Shown piece after piece: positions 55,500 through 64,000 of a stretch of DNA of 64,000 nucleotides. Under the pieces are notes generated by a model. It saw only the letters and a list, made by a program, of their open reading frames with translations. It was not told the DNA's origin and did not search any database. Source of the stretch: Cylicocyclus nassatus. Its lineage: Eukaryota; Nematoda; Chromadorea; Rhabditida; Strongylidae. Within the stretch, counting starts at the first letter, position 1, and each line of letters begins with the position of its first letter. A program made the translations under genes and the position numbers. The stretch spans positions 758,232-822,231 of the forward strand of contig CATQJL010000326.1 of the NCBI GenBank assembly GCA_958299035.1, in the 5' to 3' direction.

Positions 55500-56330
55500 A
55501 ATGGGCAAGATGAGAAGCGCTGCGTAGCACTACACATGCTTAGTCACTCGGCTGATACACCTGGAAGTAGTTACAGACCTCTCTAGAAAAAGCTTTTTTC
55601 TCACATTTAAGAGGTTCATCGCACGACGAGGAGTACCGGAAAAGATCGTTAATGACAACGGAACCATCTTCCCCCTCAGCGAACTGATACTCAGCAGCAA
55701 CTCAATATGGTGGGTGCGACCGTTTGTCACTATTTCTCGCCGAACACCGCATCAGCTGGTACTTCGTTCCTCCAGCTTCACCGCCATGGATGGGAGGATG
55801 GGAAAGAATGGTTGGACTAGTGAAAAGAGCATCAGAAGACTATTGGATGATAGAAATTGACAGACGAACTTCCACAAACGTCGTTATGTAAAATCGAAAG
55901 ATTGCCAACTCAAGACCATTGATTCACATAGGCGAAGACGACCCTTCTTGCCAAGTCTTGAGACCAGTGGACTTCATTCATAAGGACGTTCAGCTTGGAC
56001 GCACCCAACTTACACCTGCCGACAATGATCAACAAAAACAGATTACCGGATAAGTCCAAAACTTAAATTACAAAAGAAGGCCAAAACAGCTCTTTGGAGA
56101 CCGAGAAGATAACGAAAAATTTCTGGAGTATTCGGAAACACAACTACCTCCTCGAACTTCGCGACCGCCACCGTGTATCCAGGAATGGAAAAGCCACGAA
56201 TCGCAAACTAGAAATTGGAGATGGTGTGCTGCTTGACGAAGACTCACAGTTGAACACACGATACTGGCCGATGGCTGTTATAATACAACTCGTGCCTAGC
56301 AGGAATGGAGAAATTTGAAGCGCGGTCCTG
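55500..56330 (+). pseudogene. BEL/Pao integrase remnant
   Basis: Frames broken by small indels show, in order, TCLVTRLIHLEVVTDLS (55533-55583), FIARRGVPEKIVNDNGT (catalytic Asp), ISWYFVPPASPPWMGGWERM (catalytic Glu, 55760-55818), LRPVDFIHKDVQLG, and a C-terminal frame 56094-56318 with LLELRDRHR, IGDGVLL and YWPMAVIIQL. This is the integrase core and C-terminal domain order of BEL/Pao LTR retrotransposons. At least three frame changes make it non-functional. No RT or gag is visible, because the 5' side is cut by element G. Confidence 0.85.
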
Positions 56331-56591
56331 AGAGCCGCATCAAAAAGAGAGACTCAAAGACCTTCACTTGTATAGTTTCTCTGGAAATTCGTTCAACGAT
56401 GAAAAACAAAGATGAGACAGGATCCAACGCCACAAAAAGGAGGGATATTGGTCAACGTGAAAGCGCACAAGAAGAAAAATAGCAGCACCTAAACCTCGCA
56501 AGCAACCACAGAGAGCTGCAAAAAAGCCTTAGACTACTCATCTTCTAAATCCTTCATCATAAAGAGAAGCGCTCCACAAATCAGCAAGTCA

Positions 56592-58960
56592 ATGATGATA
56601 ACAATATGCCTGACAGCTCTTCTTCTCATTGATACGGCATCCGCAAATGTGCTGTCCTACTCTAAATATAGAGTGAAAGTTAAAGGCAGTGGACAGGCAA
56701 AATGGACCCCTGTCAGATTTTGGTAGTTTTGGGTAGTGGACCCCCCAATTACACCGTAGCCCCAACCCCAACTTCCAGATGATGCGCTAAGTCCTGAAAA
56801 AAGCGCTTCAAACTTCCACCAATAACGCCCACTCAATGGAAGTGGGCGGGGCTGGTGGAGTTTTGAAGCGCTTTTTTCAGGACTTAGCGCATGAATTGGA
56901 ATGTGGGGTTGGGGCTACGGTGTACTTGGGGGGTCCACTACCCGAAACTACCAAAATCTGACAGGGGTCCATTTTGCCTGTCCGCTGCCTTTAACACGAT
57001 TTCGGAATCATAATCACAACTATGTCTCAACTACAAGGATTGATGAAAATCTCGACGAAGAAAGGAATAAACAAAGTACCACTTTCGCCAAAGTACCGCA
57101 CAACAAAAAGTCGAGTTCAATGGCGCACTGATAGGAGCAACGCAGTACTCCGACATCACTATTTGCCCACCAAGAGACATTTGCGATATGATCAAATGCA
57201 TAGTTTGTGCAGATTTGTTTCGAAATCCACACTGCACCCCTAACACTGCGGTAGCAATCACAGCAGTTTGCGCATACCTTATAATGCTGCTCATTTGATT
57301 CATCTGCTACTTTGGACTTTCAGGAAGACATCTTCTGCGCTAAACTAGCGAGAACGACATGCCAACTGAAAACCACCTTGCTCCTGCAAATGATCGACTT
57401 TCCGAGCTTCTAGAAAGACAATTCCGATCTCTACTAATCCCGTCAAAGATGATCACGTTCGCGGCTATCGCAACATGTCTCGTCACAGGAGTCAATTCAT
57501 GCCAGTACACTCACACACTCTCGTCAAGGAACACGGTTTGCACGAGGATCAACAACGCGCTCAACTGTCGCTACACTATCGAAAACAGGAGAACTTTGAG
57601 TGAGCACCGACCTCAAGCTTGCTTCGGATTACATGATAACAACAGTTGGCAGCATGGAGATACAACTTCAACAAGTCGTACTCCAGTGCAATCCTGAGTT
57701 TTGTTCTACTCCAGAAATGCTGAGATAGTGGCCGAATCAGCAAAACGATGCCACTTTTCTGGATCATTCTCATCTAACACATGTGCTCACACAAGTCAGC
57801 GATTCTACATACCTGAACTTCACAACACCTACGAATTTCCTGGATACTCAAGGTGCATTTCGTCATGTGAAAGCATCCGATGTGGTTGCCTCCTACCTCT
57901 AATCGAATGTCTATTTCTCTCACTCATATGGAAAACCGCAAAATGAAACAATTTACCAAGTGTTCCACTGCCCAACTTGGGATGAATCGGCATCATCAAA
58001 CTTACAGTGTTAATGGACCAAGAGAAACCACCATTGCCACAATCACCGCGCAGACTACTCACACTCAAAAGTACGCTAATCTAACACTGGGATTTGTGAC
58101 CACGCCAACGATTCCGCTACTGAGCTCTATATTTTTGCAAGCCGTCAACACCACTAAAGCGGAAACTGCCTTGGTCGACAACGACAATGTATTCGCGCTC
58201 AGGTGCCCACCGATGGAGAGTTCTCAAAACTTCTCAGTTTGCGATGTAGAAGACACTTGCAACTGTTACCCGACGGAACCAGGCTAACGCATCTGCAAGA
58301 ACACGAACATATTGAATTTGACCACATCAGTGGACAGTAGACTGCCACTATCTTCCTCATTCTTACATCTACAAGAAGCTCATGGAAGAGTACTTGGAGT
58401 CAGCCACAAATCCATAGTCGACGTCACTATCAGCACGACTGTGGAATGGAATACAGCGAGTGTTGTCAACAACGAAGACTGCGACATCACAGCTTCACCG
58501 ATTCAAGGATGCTACAACTGCATAACCGGTGTGCACGACTTACCTTCTCTTGCCATTCACACACTCAACAATGATAGAGATGATGTGCAAGCAGAATATC
58601 TATGCTGCCTTTTGCATTGAGAACACAGTGCAGATAACAGTTGCTATACTTTAAGCGGCCGTCGCTAGATATGTCGACAGATGTTCACTAAGATGCGGAA
58701 CGAAGAGCCACGTATTCAACATATCCGGTATCCTGGCATATCACCCACACGAAGACGGAGCACTCTTTACGAATGCTAGCGAGGAGGCTTCGTACGTCAA
58801 CGTCTACAACTATCATGACATTGGACACATCATCAGCGTCGCCCTCTCGTCATGGAAGATAGTCGTCGTAGCTACCATTAGAATCGCAGCGGCGTTAGCT
58901 TTCATCATCTCTTATGTGTCCCAAACTTTGAAATTGCTACTAATGTGTGAATTTTGTGAT
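56592..58960 (+). pseudogene. envelope-like glycoprotein frame of the BEL/Pao element (phlebovirus G2-like), broken
   Basis: A start at 56592 opens a frame with a hydrophobic N-terminus (ICLTALLLIDTASA) that looks like a signal peptide. It is cut at 56680 by a TTAA element. Downstream frames (57359-57697, 57880-58287, 58312-58620) are rich in Cys, Thr and Asn. They include CDVEDTCNCY and GCYNC, the spacing seen in Phlebovirus_G2-type class II fusion proteins that nematode BEL/Pao elements carry. A hydrophobic stretch near 58870-58920 could be the membrane anchor. Stops and frameshifts break it in several places. Confidence 0.6.
56684..56990. mobile_element. TTAA palindromic MITE, family D copy d, inside the envelope frame
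   Basis: 307 bp. Ends AGGCAGTGGACAGGCAAAAT / inverted, TTAA at 56680-56683 and 56991-56994. Nearly perfect palindrome with arms CAGATTTTGGTAGTTT. Confidence 0.88.
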
Positions 58961-59094
58961 ATAATTCGTGATATACGATTCAATCAATTCATATACCCAT
59001 TATCTATCCTATCACCTTTGCTTGTTCAATACAACAACTACATGTATTTTATCAACTTCACCTAAGTTTATTCATTTTCCTAATCGCCCGGATT

Positions 59095-59400
59095 TCTGAT
59101 TTCTATACCATCAACCCGATCACTACATTTTTCTACATCGCCTATGGAATTCCCATAGGCTGATTTGTGCGCCACTCACTCTTGAGTATCTAATCACTCA
59201 AGAATGATTAGCACCTGTGCACCAGAAGTGCAACCGAATGGCGGCAACTCCTTTGAAGTCATGTACCCCGTCTGCGTTGACTGTACCTGGGCAAGCTCCG
59301 CCTTCTATTCGTGTATGTAAGGAGCCCCGAATGTATTATGGATCTGTCCAAATCTACGCCAACTACTCGTCTACCCTATCATTAGGTACACACCAAAGTG
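59095..59400 (+). repeat. LTR-like 3' segment of the BEL/Pao element
   Basis: Aligns with 12240-12530 (shared CCTATGGAATTCCCATAGGC, TATCTAATCACTCAAGA, GCACCTGTGCACCAG). Position after the envelope frame fits a 3' LTR. Ends not defined. Confidence 0.5.
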
Positions 59401-59560
59401 AAATGTGTCTCAACACTATGATCATGGTCACCATGTTCCTTTCCTTGCTAGACAATGACTTGCTTGCTTGAGGCTGTTAGTCTCAAAGTGAGTGTTACCC
59501 AGGGTCGAGCAAGAGGTGTGGCACATAAGCGCCGGATATGAACACCCCCCCCCCCCTCTC

Positions 59561-60138
59561 TCAGATAATCGCTGGGGGCAGGCGGTCCGCAAACTCGCGC
59601 TTTTCTGCAGGCGGTCAGCAGAATTTTGGGGCGTAGCCAAACCTTCAGCGGGGCGGCACTTCTTTTACTGTCTAATGTTCTGCCAGCGGGCAGCAATACA
59701 GCATTTTTTGCAAGCGCTCGTCAAATAATCTCTTTCAGCGAGCGCTAGTCGAATTTTCAGCTGGCGCTCGGACAGTTTTTAAGCAGTTTCGGGCGTACGG
59801 CCGAGCAAAGGTGAGACTCTACATGGCAAAGGTGTCACCGTTGGTTTAATTACTCACTTTCTCTCAGCGGAAAGTACCTGGGGGCTGCGCGGTCCCCCAC
59901 AAAGGACCGTGCGGCCCCGGAAAATTTTGCATGTTCTCGCGGAAAGTCCGCGAGAATGCGGCCACTGCGCCGCAGCTAATCCATAGAGAAACCGCGATTG
60001 TTCTTCAAGCATTCGTTTTTAATTTCGCCAACTTTCTTCCAAATTTCTGCAAGCGGGCCGCAAAAAATCAACGAACTATTTTTCCGGTGCGCGCTTGCTC
60101 AAAATTCGCATGGGCGCCTGCCCCCGGCGGTTATCTGA
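59561..60138 (-). mobile_element. TIR element family A, copy 6
   Basis: 578 bp, complete, inverted relative to copies 2, 4 and 5. Ends TCAGATAATCGCTGGGGGC / inverted. Confidence 0.78.
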
Positions 60139-60310
60139 GCTCCTACGTTCCGTCTCGATAATCCCTCCCCCACCACCAACATTTTCGTTTGCCTCCGTAG
60201 GCACATAAAGGTTCTAATAGCATAACTAGTAATATATTCGTAATTATCATGTCAAATAACCCTTGTGGGCCAAGCTATAGCGACCACCCATAGGAAGTGG
60301 CCATTTTTAA
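60139..60310. other. no gene seen
   Basis: Short spacer between repeats. Confidence 0.4.
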
Positions 60311-60560
60311 ACATGGTTAACTATGTTTAAAGAAAACTAACTTTTTGTACCCCATACAAAGCACTGGTCCATATTTGCGAAAAAAAAATGAGACAAAAGA
60401 TTTTGGCTTGTTCTTAATTCCATAGTTTTGAGGTTATATAAAGTGGGATTTCTAGCGTAAGCAAGGACGTAGCGGGTCTTTGTATTAGGTGCAAAAAAGC
60501 ACTTATCCCACCTTTCAAGAAAATTTGACATGCTCGAAAATGGCCATTTCACTTGAGTAC
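60311..60560. mobile_element. palindromic repeat related to E
   Basis: AACATGGTTAAC...CTTTTTGTACC at the left mirrors GTGCAAAAAAGCAC...AATTTGACATGCTCG at the right. Diverged arms of about 110 bp. Confidence 0.55.
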
Positions 60561-61780
60561 CTCAATTTTTGGAAGCCTTACAATTCGCTGAAACTTGGCC
60601 TTGTCAAGTCCAAGAGGTGCACTCTCTTGACTTGAATCCTTCACCCTAATTGTCTTACTTTATATGAACAAACATTTATGACTAGAATCTTCATTGTAAA
60701 TTAGCATGTGAAAGAGGAGGGGAAGGGAAGCCGCCGGCCATCCGGTTAGGCACAGCTCATCTGGAGTTGCTGGGCGCAGCCCAGTTGGCTGGGGACTGTG
60801 GACCAATTAATTAGTTTGCGTCTCGACATGTCCAATCCTTAGTAAAGCTCGTCCCGAGCTTTCATCTTTGACCATGGCTAAAGAGTAGGAAATCGTTGTC
60901 AAAGCTGCCCATATACCATTTGTTTCGTGGCTGCTGCGATTGAGTGCAGGAAGGTGCTATTGAAACCATTATCGTTATCAAGGTAGCCCGCAAACCATTT
61001 GTTGTTGTTGCTTTGGTTGACAGGGTTAGTGTTGTTGATCGCTCAGTGGGCTTCGTTGCTGGATCGCTCGCGAATAAGGACAGGGGAAAGGGCTTATTAG
61101 AAAGGCACGGTTCTCGCACGCCCTGTCAAAAGAAAGAGGTCGTCTCGAGCTGAGAATCAAGCGCAGCAAAATGAGCTTGGAAATGGGATGGTTATCAAAC
61201 TGGTTTGCGGGTAAGGCAATTAGGAACGGATGATTGCGATAATGATGATATCAAAAGTCGTGGATGGATGGGCTCTATCCGAGCGGAGGGAACGAGTATT
61301 GCAATGCTTGGGATGAGGATAAAACAGCATGGTAGGAACGGCATAACTTGAAACTTGAAAAGCCTTGATGTGTGGCCTTGGGTTGCCATAAATGTTGGAG
61401 AAATACATATACGTGAAAAAAATGCAGACAATCATTTCAAATGCAAATTAAAACTGCTAATGTGACAGAATGTTCAATTTGATGTTTTGAAGATTGTCGT
61501 TACAGCACTCAGAAAGAAATCGAAGGCAATAAAAACATGAGATTTTTTGAAACTATCGCGTGGGCAGCTCGAGAGGAAACACTTCCCTAACGCTGCCCAC
61601 AAGGGCGTGAGGGAAATTTTGAGTACCTGAAAGATTCTCCGAGCCGCCAATTGAAGAAGCCGTTCCTTTTATAGTGCGAACGCTTGCGGTAACTTACTGT
61701 GTGCCAGTAGCCGCTGCGAAAGTGTTTTTTTTCCAAAATTTCGCCACTGACACTTCACGCAACCGAGTATGAGGTCAGTT
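60561..61780. other. no gene recognised
   Basis: Overlapping frames on both strands at 60862-61153; neither has a recognised domain. No TIRs seen. Confidence 0.35.
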
Positions 61781-61782
61781 CT

Positions 61783-62252
61783 TCTTACAAGGAAAGGATA
61801 CTTGGTGACCGTGGCCTTTTGAAACGAAACGTAAACCATTAAATGCATCTTGAAGCGCTGGTTCCAAATCTGTTTCCATAACTGCTGCGCGCTCTTCCAA
61901 AAGAAGTTATGAACATTTTTTGTCACCAAAACTTGCGCCGTTTTTGATGCAGGATTCACCAATATCGTTAGAATATTCGCTTACGCATTATAAAAAAAGC
62001 GTACAGACAAAGTAAAGCTTCACGTTAAGCTCAGGAAAAATGTTACCGATACATCAGAGTCTAAAAAGCCTGGATACTGACGATTACTGCCTAAATCTCG
62101 CAAAATCAAAATGGAAAAAAGTCCATAACTTTGTTCAGGAGGTCGCACAGCAGATAATGAGCATAGATTTAGAATCAGCGTTCCAAGACGCACCTACTGG
62201 TATATATCTCATTGTAAAAGGCCACGGCCACCAAGTATCTTCCCTCGTTAGA
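61783..62252. mobile_element. TIR element H, copy 3 (diverged)
   Basis: About 470 bp; arms TACAAGGAAAGGATACTTGG / CCAAGTATCTTCCCTCGTTA and a GAATCAGCGTTCCAAGACGC block shared with copies 1 and 2. tRNA-like boxes are not evident. Confidence 0.6.
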
Positions 62253-63530
62253 CGCTCTGAACATCTGAATTTGACTGAAAATGGTTTACGCCTGATTCCT
62301 ATTCAAATAATTTACTTGAGTTACAAAAGTTTGCAGTGCTTTCCTTCACATAAAGTAGCATGGCGAATGAATCAATATTGTGTAGTTATTAGTTTTTGTG
62401 ACACGAACAGCAAATTTATCCAAACGAAAAACGTATAGTAGCGGCTGGCTTTTGAAAATCGCTATGATTTTGTCCATGATCAATGCAAATATTACATAGT
62501 AAGCTTCTGCTTTTTCACATAAGCATTTTGCCACTTATAATGAATTCGCTCGAATAGTTGGACTCGCGCTAAGATTCTGAAACCTTGGCCAGTGAGAAAG
62601 TTGGAGCGCCAGAAATGAGATTTCATTGACTAATTTGTTCCAAAGCAATTTTTTTCTCAAACACAGATAGACTGAGAATACAGAACAGTATGCGGGATTT
62701 CCTCCATATATTCGAATTCCCTTAACTTTATAAGCTATCATTTTTTATAAAATTCTGAAAGCAGGTAAAGACTACTGCATGAAGGCGCAAAAGCATTATC
62801 ATTTGAGCGGGCGCGAACGCGCCGCGCGCGTATCCTCACCGTTGTAAACCCTGCGTCTCATGCGCTCTGCGGCTAAAAAAGCCGCGTTCGCGCCCAACGA
62901 TATTACGCCTTCGTCATGCAACAGCGTCTAATTTTTTTTGAAGACACTAAAATGTTGAAAGAGAATTGGTCTTAGCTCAAAGTGTGTTGTTTTTCAATGC
63001 TGAACTTTTTATTAGTTGCTTACACTTGCTTATTGATTTGAACTTGAAAATTGTTATAGCTGGAACGGCAAAGAAAGTTTCGCTATCGAGAGATCGTTAC
63101 AGAGTCAAATGTAAGGCATATCGAGAAGCTTTCCAGACGCTTATGCGTACTCCCTGTTTGGCATGTTTAGACTAATTTTCAGACAAGTCTACTGTAACTA
63201 ACCTGGCGTTAAAATGCCAAGCTAGGCTTGATTTTTTTACATAAGAAGATCTTTACGAGATATGCATTTTAGTTTACTCTCTTACGTACTTTTTCTAAAG
63301 TTAAGAAGCGCAGAGATGTACCCATATTTGCGCGGGTCCTCTAACATTTATGATGATATATGAAAGCAATTATGTGAGATTCTGATACAATTACGGCCGA
63401 AACCGCCGAGAGCTTTTACTCAAAGAATAAAACAGAGATTCAACAATGAACAGAAACAGAACAAAATCGCAAAAAACGAGATCGATGGTGAGTTCAAGAG
63501 GAAAAATAAAAAAAAGGATCACTGAGGAAG
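62253..63530. other. no gene seen; one small GC hairpin
   Basis: AT-rich. A hairpin with arms GGGCGCGAACGCG / CGCGTTCGCGCCC lies at 62809-62895. No coding signal otherwise. Confidence 0.4.
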
Positions 63531-63534
63531 TTGC

Positions 63535-63825
63535 TCACCGACCACCGGTGAGGCTCGCACTTCGAATGACGTCCGAGACGCCAATAGCCGCGCCTAAATC
63601 GATGCGTGATCTCTTCGATGGTAGATCACCAGCTGATCGCGACATCTCCCCCCGTCTGATTGTCGACGTCCTCGGCGGCGTCCAAAGATGAGGTAAACGA
63701 GCTTCTGGTGCTGCTCGACGTATCGCCTCATAGAGAATCTTCACATTCGCTATTCCATCGTACCTGCTGTAGAATTGAAGACTGGTTTCTGGAGCTGCTA
63801 TTTCTGCATATAGTTTTGTGTTCAC
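63535..63825 (-). CDS. exon of an unrecognised minus-strand gene
   Basis: The open frame reads FYSRYDGIANVKILYEAIRR, then a proline/arginine-rich basic stretch with serines (STIRRGEMSRSAGDLPSKR). A GTGAGC donor lies right where the frame would close (63534-63541), and an acceptor-like CTATATGCAG occurs at about 63803. This supports a spliced exon of roughly 63540-63803. The family is not recognised. The basic Ser-rich tail suggests a regulatory or nucleic-acid-associated linker, but that is speculation. Confidence 0.4.
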   Translation of the reverse strand: MNTKLYAEIAAPETSLQFYSRYDGIANVKILYEAIRRAAPEARLPHLWTPPRTSTIRRGEMSRSAGDLPSKRSRIDLGAAIGVSDVIRSASLTGGR

Positions 63826-63852
63826 GCTGATTGTTCCGGACGTGATGAAGAT

Positions 63853-63999
63853 TTAGTTTTTACTCCCGACTGTCGTTATTGTCTCGTCCAACGTTTTCCA
63901 CGATTTCTGCATTTGCTTCCATTTTTCATACTTACTCTCCAAGCACGGCGTCCACCCAGTTACGACAGTTCCGCCCTCTCTTAGGTGTGTGAAAATGGC
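63853..63999 (-). CDS. upstream exon of the same or an adjacent gene, cut by the window edge
   Basis: Open from the window edge to a stop at 63853. It reads FTHLREGGTVVTGWTPCLES, then a charged helix (YEKWKQMQKSWKTLDE). It ends 27 bp before the next open frame, so either the gene ends here or a splice joins the two. Not recognised. Confidence 0.35.
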   Translation of the reverse strand, partial: AIFTHLREGGTVVTGWTPCLESKYEKWKQMQKSWKTLDETITTVGSKN

Positions 64000-64000
64000 T

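Noticed and set aside
59428..59728. Frames on both strands in family A copy 6
   Set aside because: The same frames recur in family A copies with different breaks and are non-coding repeat translation.

Overview
The window looks like a repeat-dominated stretch of a nematode genome. This is an inference from three things: introns of about 50 bp with TTTTCAG-type acceptors, the mix of transposon families (RTE LINE, Penelope-like, BEL/Pao with a phlebovirus-like glycoprotein, TTAA palindromes, Helitrons), and the absence of any prokaryotic gene layout. A parasitic clade V (strongylid-like) worm is my best guess, but the sequence alone does not prove it. Most short open frames are chance frames inside repeats.

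Left part (1-24 kb): nested TIR elements with a hAT-type insertion (1-1.4 kb); an array of ~150-bp Helitron-derived units (1.7-3.1 kb); a broken Penelope-like retroelement with a GIY-YIG nuclease on the minus strand (3.2-6.25 kb); several Helitrons and MITEs (6.6-11.7 kb); an LTR-like fragment (12.2-12.5 kb). A large Helitron appears to have read through its own terminator (13.74-16.39 kb) and sits inside an AACCCT-rich TIR element. A ~1.4-kb TIR element follows (17.1-18.5 kb), then a TIR element with tRNA-like pol III boxes (20.4-20.9 kb).

Middle (24-40 kb): a 1.1-kb inverted-repeat element; unrecognised plus-strand exons (26.5 kb); minus-strand exons resembling the luminal domain of the V-ATPase accessory subunit Ac45 (27.7-28.4 kb); and an almost intact RTE LINE bounded by an exact 18-bp target duplication (28.85-32.02 kb). 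From 36.35 to 40.07 kb lies the most interesting object: a hAT-type element with an exact 8-bp target duplication. It carries exon-intron pieces of a protein tyrosine phosphatase (catalytic loop HCSAGVGRTG, C-terminal stop) and four in-frame exons of the ribosome-biogenesis GTPase EFL1. A piggyBac-like TTAA element sits in one of its introns. This looks like gene-fragment capture by a DNA transposon.

Right part (40-64 kb): more copies of the same TIR families, a MULE-like inverted element with a 9-bp duplication (45.1-46.2 kb), and an 800-bp-class palindrome whose right arm holds a TTAA element while its left arm preserves the empty site (49.0-50.3 kb). A second copy of the 1.4-kb TIR element contains two Helitrons (52.4-55.5 kb). 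Next to it is a decayed BEL/Pao integrase followed by an envelope-like reading frame split by another TTAA element (55.5-58.9 kb). The last 0.5 kb holds minus-strand exons of an unidentified gene that runs off the edge.

The window reads as a record of successive insertions. Several sites have an un-inserted twin elsewhere in the window, so insertion rules (A^T for Helitrons, TTAA for the palindromes, 8 bp for the hAT family) can be read directly.
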